From: Gemmatimonas sp. UBA2094
GTDB lineage: Bacteria; Gemmatimonadota; Gemmatimonadetes; Gemmatimonadales; Gemmatimonadaceae
NCBI GenBank assembly: GCA_002331565.1
Contig: DCZC01000196.1
Location: 35,067-51,581, forward strand
Reading direction: 5' to 3'
DNA length: 16,515 nucleotides
Positions 1 to 6,988 of this stretch are shown in pieces. The stretch's first letter is position 1, and every line of letters starts with the position of its first letter. The notes under the pieces are model-generated. The model was given only the letters and a program-made list of their open reading frames with translations, was not told where the DNA came from and ran no database searches. A program made the translations under genes and the position numbers.

Positions 1-42
1 CCGCTTGGTTCTCCGCGCACACTCACCCCCGCCCGTACTGTC

Positions 43-1101
43 ATGCGCCTCTCCCGCCACATCGTCGCCCTCGTCTCCCTGCTGGCCACCGCTCGTCCCG
101 TGGCGGCGCAGGAGCCCGCCGCGTGGCGCGACGGCCCGGTGTTTCACACCTTCTCCATTGCCGCAGTAGACCCGCGCACCGGTGAAGTGGGCGTGGCGGT
201 GACCACGCGTGTGCCGTGTGTGGGCAATGGGGTACCGTGGGTGCGGAAGGGCGTGGGCGCAGTGGCCACGCAGGCCAGCACGCGCACGGAGTACGGCACC
301 GAACTGCTCGACGCGCTGGCCAAGGGTGACGCGCCCGACGCGGCACTCAAGCGATTGCTCGCGGCCGACAGCGGCTTTCAGCAGCGACAGGTGGGCGTGA
401 TCGCCATCGACGGCCGTAGCGCGCAGCACACCGGCACCGGCCCGAATGCGTGGGCGGGGCACCGCGCCGGCAAATGGTACGTGACGCAGGGGAACATCCT
501 CGTGGGGCCACAGGTCATCGACGCGGTGGCCAAGGACTTCGAAGCGAGCGAGGGATCGCCGCGCCACCTGGCCGATCGTCTCATCAGCGCGCTCGACGCC
601 GGCTTCGAGCTGGGCGGCGACAAGCGGCACGGGCTGCGCACCTCGGCCGCCGTGGTGGTGGCCGACCCGCGCCCCGGCATGTCGCGGCGCACCGACGGGC
701 AGACGGTGAACATCAACATCTGCGAGCACGCGCAGCCGTTGGCCGAGCTGCGCCGCGTGTACGACGCCGTGTCGCAGACGCTGGGGTATCGCACGCTCGA
801 GCAGTTCTCCGGCGGCGACGTGTTTCAGCTCAAGGTGATGCTCAACGCGCTCGGCTACTACAAGGCCGGTGAAACACTCACGCCGCGCATGCCCGACGCC
901 AACCTCTACACCGCCGACGTGGTGGCCGCGGTGGACGCCTTCCGCACGAGTGCGGGGATGGGCACTCCGCGCGTCGGTGGCTCACCTGCCGGGCTGGTGG
1001 ACCCGGAGACCGTACAGCGCCTGTGGGCCGCGCTGGCGAAGGCGGGGAAGGAGAACGTCGTACGGCAGCAGTTGCTGGATGTGACGATGATCCGGCGGTA
1101 A
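43..1101 (+). CDS. Secreted DUF1028 family protein with C-terminal peptidoglycan-binding-like region
   Basis: The 352-aa product has a signal peptide at about residues 1-22 (hydrophobic core, cleavage near VAAQ). Residues ~35-235 match the DUF1028 family. Visible family features are the opening HTFSIAAVDPRTGEVGVAV, the central TQGNIL and the late alternation of strands in SAAVVVADPR. DUF1028 proteins are reported to have an Ntn-hydrolase-like fold, but their substrate is unknown to me, so no reaction is assigned. Residues ~255-335 resemble a peptidoglycan-binding helical repeat (FQLKVMLNALGYY, then VVAAVDAFRTSAGM and VDPETVQRLW), a common tail in this family. The ATG at 43 is chosen because it places the signal peptide at the N-terminus; no clear Shine-Dalgarno is seen. 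The gene is convergent with the helicase gene downstream. Confidence 0.88.
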   Translation: MRLSRHIVALVSLLATARPVAAQEPAAWRDGPVFHTFSIAAVDPRTGEVGVAVTTRVPCVGNGVPWVRKGVGAVATQASTRTEYGTELLDALAKGDAPDAALKRLLAADSGFQQRQVGVIAIDGRSAQHTGTGPNAWAGHRAGKWYVTQGNILVGPQVIDAVAKDFEASEGSPRHLADRLISALDAGFELGGDKRHGLRTSAAVVVADPRPGMSRRTDGQTVNINICEHAQPLAELRRVYDAVSQTLGYRTLEQFSGGDVFQLKVMLNALGYYKAGETLTPRMPDANLYTADVVAAVDAFRTSAGMGTPRVGGSPAGLVDPETVQRLWAALAKAGKENVVRQQLLDVTMIRR

Positions 1102-1129
1102 GGGGCGGGCGACATTACGAGCATTGCTA

Positions 1130-1163
1130 CGCTGGTCCGAAGGTGTTGGACGTCGGACCAGCG
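1130..1163. repeat. Perfect 11-bp inverted repeat in a convergent intergenic gap
   Basis: CGCTGGTCCGA at 1130-1140 is exactly complementary to TCGGACCAGCG at 1153-1163, with a 12-base loop. It lies between the DUF1028 stop and the helicase stop, where a bidirectional terminator would be expected. No T-run follows it on either strand, so it is not a canonical intrinsic terminator. It shares the TGGTC/GACCA core with the next hairpin. Confidence 0.7.
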
Positions 1164-1164
1164 C

Positions 1165-1188
1165 TTGGTCGAAATGATCGCCGACCAA
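1165..1188. terminator. Second hairpin, candidate helicase terminator
   Basis: TTGGTCG at 1165-1171 pairs with CGACCAA at 1182-1188 around a 10-base loop. On the minus strand it lies 11 bases past the helicase stop. The T-rich stretch (TTTTTGG) forms the start of the stem rather than following it. A role in ending the helicase transcript is plausible but weakly supported. Confidence 0.35.
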
Positions 1189-1199
1189 AAACCAGACCT

Positions 1200-3194
1200 T
1201 CACAGCGCCGGCATTCCTAGCGATTCGAGGTAGCGAAACGTCTGGTCGTAGTTCTCGGGCTGGAGCGTCGCATCGGATTTTCTTCCCTTTGGTACGAATA
1301 CTGCCATCCCCTGCCGAGCCCGAGTGAGCAGCACGCGATAGGCGTTGAGCAGGTATCGCTGCCGATCAGGGTTGTGCACGGTGGTCCACCGATCGCCTCG
1401 GAAGTTGTGATACGACCACCGTCCATTCGTGTGGCGTAGATCGGCATCCCAGCTCATCATCGTCCAGTCGAGCTCGAGCCCTTGCGTCTGAAACTCGGTG
1501 GCGGCGTCTTCGAGATAGAACGACGACCTGGTATCTGCGCGATCGGCCAAAAAGTACTTCACTGGGTCCACATCAACCCGCACGTCGATGCAGTAGGCCT
1601 TGAGACGCTGCGCCTGTGATGAGGCAACGAGTCCAAAGCGCTCATTACCGCGTGCCTGCTGGCGCACCCACTTCTTCGCGATAGTACGGTCGCGCGTGAG
1701 AATCATAGGGTACGTCTTCAGCACTTCAGTGAGCAATTCGCGCGCTTTGTCCTCATCTGCATCCAACGCGGCCTTCACAAACCCCGATACCTTGTCGGCC
1801 CGAAACGAGCGCATGGACACCGCGAGGTGAAGCGCATACTGCGTCTCTACGTGGGCATTCGCTCCCAATCGCTCGATCGCATTGCCAGCAGCGTATTCGG
1901 AGTCGTGTAGTTCAGGGGAGATGTATGTATGCCAGCGCGGAAACTGGTCGCGCACCGCATCCAACCACGCACCAATGCCTGCCTCACCCGTGTGGATCTC
2001 TTGGCCGCCACCCACGAGACACACAATTACCGCCCAATCCTGGTGGCGGTCCATGTACGAAATGAGGAACTCAGGCTCAGACTTATCGAAATCGGCCACA
2101 CCCTTCCGCTGCTTCATGAACTGTGCTGTCTTCTCACGATTCCACGCCCGCTGCGACTCGTCGAAGATGGCGACATGCTCGATGGGTGGCGCTGCGCTGC
2201 GGAGCCCCTCGTCGCGGAAATGATGAACATTTTGGATGAATGGCTTCACCTTTTGGCGCACCATACCCTTACGCTCTGGGATGGCACCTAGCGCACGTTG
2301 GCGCTGGACGTCGTCTTCGACCAACGCCTCACGTAGCACGGCGACAAGGGGCCCGTTTCCGGAGAGGAAGACCGCGTGGCTCTCATCGTGACCGAGGTGC
2401 TGCGTAGCGATGTTGAGCCCCACGAGCGTCTTGCCTGCCCCGGGCACGCCGGTCACGAAGACGATCGCTTTTTCGCGCTGCGCCCGACTGCGGGCAATGA
2501 TCTCCTCAACACATTGCGTGGTGACGTGGAGATTCCGAGCACCGGCATCCGACCGCGCGATGGATTGCACGGAGTGGCGTGCGTACAGCGCCTTGGCAGC
2601 CTCTATGATCGTAGGGCTCGGCCGGTAGGGCGCCCTGCCCCATGCGTCGCCATTTACCGGTGCCGATGGCGCGAGGGCTATGGCTGAGCGAACAGCTTCG
2701 CCGATCGTGGAGGCGTTGGCCTTGAGCGGCGGATAGACCCCATCAGCGTGTGGGCGTTCCCAACTGTGCTCGGGGTTCGCGCCATTCGTCGCGCAGAGCA
2801 CCGGAAAGATGGGCAGGTCTTGGCTCGCCTCGTGAAAGTTCTTGAGGTCGAGCGCGTAGTCCCACGCCTGATTGTAGTCGTTCTTGACGTAGCGATGCTC
2901 CCCCACCTTGAACTCGACGGGCACAACCGCCGAGTTCGCGAGGATAACACCGTCAATCCGGCTTCCGAGTCGTGGCACATCGAATTCGAGGAACAGCGAC
3001 CCATCAAGTCCGGGGAGCGTCTGCTTGAGGACACGCACCTGTTCCTTCCACGCTTCCGTTTGCGCTCCGTCTATCGCAAGGCCGCTACCGCCCGCGAGGT
3101 GTCCAAGCACGGTCGCCTCGTCGGTATCGAGGAACTGCGGGATTGGCGATGCGTAGAATGCCGACTGGCGCGCATTGTCATTGGGTGCGGTCAT
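1200..3194 (-). CDS. PD-(D/E)XK nuclease-like / DUF2075 (Schlafen-3-like) helicase fusion
   Basis: This 664-aa protein is probably cytoplasmic, since no signal peptide or membrane segment is seen. Residues ~65-140 look like a PD-(D/E)XK nuclease core: D81 in SRIDGVI, then E94 and K96 in VVPVEFKVG. Residues ~240-640 are the DUF2075 P-loop ATPase/helicase region. It shows Walker A GVPGAGKT (249-256), Walker B with D345 and E346 in AIFDESQRAW, the LVGGGQEIHTGE stretch (393-404), SMRSF (460-464), the family's QGLELDW (571-577) and a motif-VI-like NAYRVLLTRARQGM (617-630). All ATPase motifs look intact. Similar one-gene nuclease-helicase proteins have been linked to phage defence (I recall the staphylococcal Nhi protein), so defence is an inference. 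The gene follows the small ORF by 44 bases on the same strand and is lower in GC than its neighbours. The start at 3194 is the first in-frame ATG with a family-like N-terminus; no clear ribosome site is seen. Confidence 0.88.
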   Translation of the reverse strand: MTAPNDNARQSAFYASPIPQFLDTDEATVLGHLAGGSGLAIDGAQTEAWKEQVRVLKQTLPGLDGSLFLEFDVPRLGSRIDGVILANSAVVPVEFKVGEHRYVKNDYNQAWDYALDLKNFHEASQDLPIFPVLCATNGANPEHSWERPHADGVYPPLKANASTIGEAVRSAIALAPSAPVNGDAWGRAPYRPSPTIIEAAKALYARHSVQSIARSDAGARNLHVTTQCVEEIIARSRAQREKAIVFVTGVPGAGKTLVGLNIATQHLGHDESHAVFLSGNGPLVAVLREALVEDDVQRQRALGAIPERKGMVRQKVKPFIQNVHHFRDEGLRSAAPPIEHVAIFDESQRAWNREKTAQFMKQRKGVADFDKSEPEFLISYMDRHQDWAVIVCLVGGGQEIHTGEAGIGAWLDAVRDQFPRWHTYISPELHDSEYAAGNAIERLGANAHVETQYALHLAVSMRSFRADKVSGFVKAALDADEDKARELLTEVLKTYPMILTRDRTIAKKWVRQQARGNERFGLVASSQAQRLKAYCIDVRVDVDPVKYFLADRADTRSSFYLEDAATEFQTQGLELDWTMMSWDADLRHTNGRWSYHNFRGDRWTTVHNPDRQRYLLNAYRVLLTRARQGMAVFVPKGRKSDATLQPENYDQTFRYLESLGMPAL

Positions 3195-3238
3195 GGCGTG
3201 AAGCTAGGGGCGCGGGAACCTACTTCGCCAGGGGAGTG

Positions 3239-3445
3239 CTAGCTGGCGTCTGGCCACGCGGCGCGAGCTTCTTCCAACGTTTCGTATCCGTAGTCGACGA
3301 ACTGGAGAACACCGGTCTTCTCATTGCGCGCAGCGATGCAATACAGCGCACTGATTGATGCCCCTGAGGAAGCAGATAGCACGATGCGAGTCTGCTCGCC
3401 TTCGAAGCCATCCACTTCCACGATGTAGAGTTCGCGTTCGCTCAT
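3239..3445 (-). CDS. Small acidic hypothetical protein upstream of the nuclease-helicase
   Basis: I do not recognise this 68-aa protein. It has about twelve acidic and five basic residues. A beta-rich first half (ELYIVEVDGFEGEQTRIVL) precedes a likely helix and a C-terminal stretch resembling YGYETLEEARAAW. No signal peptide or metal motif lies within it. The ATG at 3445 lacks a clear Shine-Dalgarno. The frame stays open upstream to a GTG at 3544 behind a purine-rich stretch beside the S9 stop. That start would give 101 aa and add a Cys cluster (CNTECPVC), so the start is uncertain. Its position 44 bases before the helicase suggests co-transcription. A partner or regulator of the helicase is possible but unproven. 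Confidence 0.6.
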   Translation of the reverse strand: MSERELYIVEVDGFEGEQTRIVLSASSGASISALYCIAARNEKTGVLQFVDYGYETLEEARAAWPDAS

Positions 3446-3475
3446 GGACGTGTTCGCCGTGGGGTATGCTCGCCT

Positions 3476-3487
3476 GTCTCTTGAGAC
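3476..3487. promoter_or_regulatory. Short palindrome upstream of the small ORF/helicase unit
   Basis: GTCTC-TT-GAGAC is an inverted repeat with a 2-base spacer, about 30 bases before the ATG at 3445. On the minus strand a TTGTCA hexamer lies just upstream at about 3510. No good -10 box is seen, so an operator or promoter role is only suggestive. Confidence 0.2.
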
Positions 3488-3554
3488 TACCTGGCCACTC
3501 TGACAAACTGGGCACTCGGTATTGCACCCACCACCGCTCAACACCCCCACCCCC

Positions 3555-6275
3555 CTACCTGTTCGCCTCCAAAATCGCCCGCCGCTCGAGCGCCGTCTGC
3601 CCGCGCACGATCCACTCCGGCGCCTTCTCTCCCTTGAGGTAGTGCCCGAACCACTGGAGGATGCGCGTCTGGTAGTCGCGCTGATTCTCCTTCTTCGTGA
3701 GGCCATGCCCCTCACCCGGGTACTGCAGCAGCACCACCTGCTTCCCCGCCCGGCGCGCGTAGTTGTAGAACAGCGTGCCCTGCCGCGGCTCCACCGTGCC
3801 GTCCTCGCTGCCGATCATCACGAGAATGCTCTTCGCCGGCATGCGGTGCACCGTAGTGAGCGGCGAGTTCGCGAGCATCGCGCCGAAGTCCTCCCACGGC
3901 GCCACCTGCATGCGAAACTGCCCGGTCTCCCAGTGATCGAATTCGGCGCTGCCACCGCTCCAATGCAGCTGCCCCGCAAAACTGATCATGTCGGTGATGC
4001 CGGAACCCACGATGGTCGTGGCAAACATCTTGGAACGCGTACCAAGAAACGCCGCCTCGTAACCGCCCTGCGAATGGCCCACGTGCCCTACGCGCGCGGG
4101 GTCCACGTGGCCGCGCGCCAGCACGGCCTTCACCGCCCCCTCCACGGCGTACTGCGTACCAAGCCCCGGCTCGCGCGGCCGGAACACGATGTCCGGGTGC
4201 AGCACGAAGTACCCCTGCTGCGTGAACACCGTCGTGTTGTAGTAATTCGTCTGGTTGGGCGCGATGTAGTTGTGCAGCCCGTCGGAGAGCCGCTCGTAGG
4301 TGTACACGATGAGCGGATACTTCTTCGCCGGATCGTAGTTGGCGGGATAGTACAGCAACCCCTGCAGCGACTGACCAATAGTGCTGCGGAAGTCGATGAG
4401 CTCGACCTTGCCCCACGCATAGTTCGCCTGGAACGGGTTGGTCGCCGTCACGGCCTTCGCCGACGCGACATCGGCACCCACGTACACGTTCGGTGACGTG
4501 TCGTAGCGGCCGCGCACGTACGCCACCACCGCGGCGCTGTCGGCCCGTGCGAGCGCCCGATACGCGGCATCCCCGTACGCGACACGCTCCACCGTGCCGT
4601 TCGCCAGCCGGCGCGCCCAGCCGCTGGCCTTCGTGCGGCGGCCGGTGAGCGTGAAGTACACGGGCGCCGAGAGGTCCACCGCCCGCTCGGCCACGCTGGC
4701 CCCGAAGGGCGCGAAAGTCACCAACCGATGACTGATGCCCTCCGCCGCGCCGTTGGTGAGCCGCGACGGTGCGCCGCCGCCGAGCGGCAGCTGCCACACG
4801 TCGTGCGTGTCGTGCACGAGCAGCGTGGCGCCATCCCTCGACCACCCGGCGATCGCGAACTGGTGCGGCACCGGATTGGGATGATCGTCGTCGTGATCGA
4901 CGAAGTCGGCCTTGCCGCTGCGCGTGAGAGACGCGGTGAGATTGGTGCGCCGGCCCGTCGCGAGCTCCACCACCCAGTAGTCGCGCCCGTCGCCGTAGGC
5001 CACGTGCGTGCCCGTGGGGTTGCCGCCGTACCAGTGCGCCGTGCGCGTGACGACCTTCGTGCGCGCACCGGAGTTGGCGTCGATGGCGTACACGTCGGTC
5101 ACGTTGCGCCCGAACTTCATCTCCCACGCGTACGGCTTGGTGTCGGCCTCGGTCACGTAACGACCGCCTTCGAGAATCGTCGCCGTCTCCATCAGGTTGG
5201 TGGTGAGCGGCAGCAGGTGGTTCGGCGCGATGTGCCACGCGGCGACGATGGTACGACGCAGGTCGGCCGATTCCTGCGCCATCTGCTGGCGCAGCATGCG
5301 CACGTCGTTCGGGTGCCAGATCTCCACGTCGCTGGGCTTCTCTTCGCTCTTCTTGAGCGCGGCGGCCTGCGGCTCACGCGGGCGCAAACCCACGAACAGC
5401 GTGCGGCCGTCGGCCGACCACACCGGACGGCGATGCTCCGCAATACGCATCCCTTGCGGGAACTGCACCGCCACTTTCGCGTCGAGCGTCGTGGGCGTGC
5501 ACGCGCACGCCGCACTCACGTCAGTGAACAGATGCGCCACGTACGCCGTGTCGCGGAACGCCGGGTCGGGGCGGGACTGCAGCACGGCGAGATCACGCGC
5601 GCCCTTGCGCCACGCGAGCGCGCGGAAGGGCGACGGCCCCGTCGCGAGCACCTTGAGCGTGCTGGTCGCGGCATCGTACAGCTGCACGCTCGCGCCACTG
5701 GCCGCCTCCCCTTCGATGGTGACCGCCAGCAGCGCGTCCCGTTCGCTCCACGCCTGCTCGCCGACCTGCGGCAGCGTGTAACGCGTGCCCTTCTCCACAT
5801 CGTACACCACCACGTCGCTCACGCGCTTCCCCTCGGCGGGATAGCGCATGGCGGCGGCATACCGGCCGTCGGCGCTGAAGCTGAACGACTGGATATCGGG
5901 TTCGGTGAGCAGCGTGCCGGCCGCGAGCGACCGCAGCACGAGGCGCGTACGCACGGGCTTCTTCGCCGCGGTGAGGCTGTCACGCCCCTTGGGTGAGACG
6001 CCAACCAGATAGCCCACCCACGCGTTGGTGGCGCTGAACGCCGGCTGCGTGGCGTACGGCACGATGATGGTCGTGTCGCGCGGACCGCCACGCAGCTGGA
6101 TCTCGTTCTCCTCGTTCACGCGGCTGATGCCGGTGGCCACCCAGTCGCCGCGCGGCGAGAGGCGGAACTGCCCCAACGTCTGCCATTGGCCGTAGTCGGC
6201 CGGGGTGAGCAGGGGCTTGGCCTGCGCCGAGAGGGTGAACGGCGCGAGGGCGAGGAAGGCGAGGAGTCGGCGCAT
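3555..6275 (-). CDS. Exported S9 family (prolyl oligopeptidase-like) serine peptidase
   Basis: The 906-aa protein starts with a signal peptide (MRRLLAFLALAPFTLSAQA, about 1-19), so it should act outside the cytoplasm. Residues ~35-600 form the beta-propeller-like region typical of S9 enzymes, with repeated strand motifs such as FSFSADGRYAA, RPVWSADGRTLFV and IAGWSRDGATLL. Residues ~625-885 are the alpha/beta-hydrolase domain. Its triad is visible: S735 in GHSQGGYEA, D825 in GSEDGTVEP and H857 in GEGHGL. Such enzymes cleave oligopeptides, usually after proline or with dipeptidyl-peptidase-like specificity; the exact substrate is not readable here. The frame runs open upstream to 6770, but that extension is Arg-rich and overlaps the DUF4334 gene, so the signal-peptide ATG at 6275 is preferred. 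It is probably transcribed alone, divergently from the DUF4334 operon. Confidence 0.92.
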   Translation of the reverse strand: MRRLLAFLALAPFTLSAQAKPLLTPADYGQWQTLGQFRLSPRGDWVATGISRVNEENEIQLRGGPRDTTIIVPYATQPAFSATNAWVGYLVGVSPKGRDSLTAAKKPVRTRLVLRSLAAGTLLTEPDIQSFSFSADGRYAAAMRYPAEGKRVSDVVVYDVEKGTRYTLPQVGEQAWSERDALLAVTIEGEAASGASVQLYDAATSTLKVLATGPSPFRALAWRKGARDLAVLQSRPDPAFRDTAYVAHLFTDVSAACACTPTTLDAKVAVQFPQGMRIAEHRRPVWSADGRTLFVGLRPREPQAAALKKSEEKPSDVEIWHPNDVRMLRQQMAQESADLRRTIVAAWHIAPNHLLPLTTNLMETATILEGGRYVTEADTKPYAWEMKFGRNVTDVYAIDANSGARTKVVTRTAHWYGGNPTGTHVAYGDGRDYWVVELATGRRTNLTASLTRSGKADFVDHDDDHPNPVPHQFAIAGWSRDGATLLVHDTHDVWQLPLGGGAPSRLTNGAAEGISHRLVTFAPFGASVAERAVDLSAPVYFTLTGRRTKASGWARRLANGTVERVAYGDAAYRALARADSAAVVAYVRGRYDTSPNVYVGADVASAKAVTATNPFQANYAWGKVELIDFRSTIGQSLQGLLYYPANYDPAKKYPLIVYTYERLSDGLHNYIAPNQTNYYNTTVFTQQGYFVLHPDIVFRPREPGLGTQYAVEGAVKAVLARGHVDPARVGHVGHSQGGYEAAFLGTRSKMFATTIVGSGITDMISFAGQLHWSGGSAEFDHWETGQFRMQVAPWEDFGAMLANSPLTTVHRMPAKSILVMIGSEDGTVEPRQGTLFYNYARRAGKQVVLLQYPGEGHGLTKKENQRDYQTRILQWFGHYLKGEKAPEWIVRGQTALERRAILEANR

Positions 6276-6299
6276 GGCGGGCGTGGAGAGTCGGCCTGA

Positions 6300-6332
6300 G
6301 GACGCGGGAACTGCGCGGAAATTGCGCGGGAA
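6300..6332. promoter_or_regulatory. Three imperfect 11-bp tandem repeats in a divergent promoter region
   Basis: Successive 11-mers read GGACGCGGGAA (6300-6310), CTGCGCGGAAA (6311-6321) and TTGCGCGGGAA (6322-6332). They share the core GCGGRAA, and the period is close to one DNA helical turn. They sit 25-57 bases upstream of the S9 peptidase ATG, in the 218-base gap between divergent genes. This fits a regulator-binding array, but no protein can be named and core promoter boxes were not convincing. Confidence 0.35.
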
Positions 6333-6493
6333 CGTAGCACCCGGGAGACACCGGTGGCCACATCGTCGCGTGACGTAGCGCTGTCGCGGGCGCCGAATCT
6401 GGCGCGATCGGTGATTATGCCGTAGGCTCGCTTTGTACTCTGCCGACCCCGGTGCCCCTTCCAGTCCCTCTGATGGTGACCATGACACTGACC

Positions 6494-6988
6494 ATGACGA
6501 CGGCCGAGGCCCTGGCACGTTTCGACGCGCTGCCGGCGGTGACCACGCAGGAGATGCATGGTCACTGGCGTGGCTCCGGCATGCCCACTGGCCACGACAT
6601 GGACGGCTTGCTCGAGGCGTACGCGTGGTACGGCAAGACGTTCGAGAACGACGAGGCGGTACACCCGCTCGTGTTCCGGGATCGCGCCGGCCAGCGATAC
6701 GCCATCGATCCGCGGCGCATTCCGCTCTCGCTGTCGCGCTACCACGCGCTGACGCGGCATGTGGTGTCACGCACGCTGTTCGCCCTCGCCACGCCGTTGC
6801 TGCGCACGCGCCAGCCGCGGGCCCGGTTGCGGGCGATCACGTATCGGGGCGTGACCACGGCGGCCATGGTGTACGATCATCTGCCGATCATCGATCTGTT
6901 CCGGCGTATCGACCACCGCACCGTGTTCGGCCTCATGGACATGCGCGGGGCCGCGCCGTTCTTCTTTCAGTTGGAGCGTGATGCATGA
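6494..6988 (+). CDS. GXWXG / DUF4334 domain protein
   Basis: The product is about 164 aa from the ATG at 6494. Its N-terminal GXWXG motif is visible as GHWRG, followed by a GMPTGHD segment and WYGKTF. The C-terminal half matches DUF4334 (ITYRGVTTAAMVYDHLPIIDLFRRID, then TVFGLMDMRG). These two domains usually occur together in small cytoplasmic proteins of unknown, possibly ligand-binding, function. No signal peptide or catalytic motif is visible. Start choice is uncertain. GTG 6452 and ATGs at 6473, 6482 and 6494 are all in frame, and a 10-bp direct repeat (TGACCATGAC at 6477 and 6489) duplicates the start region. The start at 6494 gives the usual MTTAEALARFDALP-type N-terminus. It overlaps the transporter gene by 8 bases, so the two are translationally coupled. 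Confidence 0.85.
   Translation: MTTAEALARFDALPAVTTQEMHGHWRGSGMPTGHDMDGLLEAYAWYGKTFENDEAVHPLVFRDRAGQRYAIDPRRIPLSLSRYHALTRHVVSRTLFALATPLLRTRQPRARLRAITYRGVTTAAMVYDHLPIIDLFRRIDHRTVFGLMDMRGAAPFFFQLERDA

Larger units (their letters stand above)
1102..3554. other. Lower-GC accessory block carrying a nuclease-helicase gene pair
   Basis: Composition drops sharply here. Two 60-base lines I counted inside the helicase gene (starting at 1681 and 2221) have 30 and 29 G/C, against 44 in the line at 8521 and 40 in the line at 12121 in host-like genes. The block holds only the 68-aa ORF and the helicase, both on the minus strand, and ends next to paired inverted repeats. No integrase, transposase or tRNA flanks it. 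Transfer is inferred from composition and gene content; the exact edges are estimates. Confidence 0.5.

Noticed and set aside
3522..5996. 324- and 422-codon plus-strand frames, with a 508-codon minus frame at 3712-5238
   Set aside because: All overlap the S9 peptidase, whose triad and signal peptide are intact; the alternatives are Arg-rich translations.
6276..6770. N-terminal extension of the S9 peptidase by 165 codons
   Set aside because: The extension is Arg/Ser-rich, overlaps the DUF4334 gene, and would bury a good signal peptide inside the protein.
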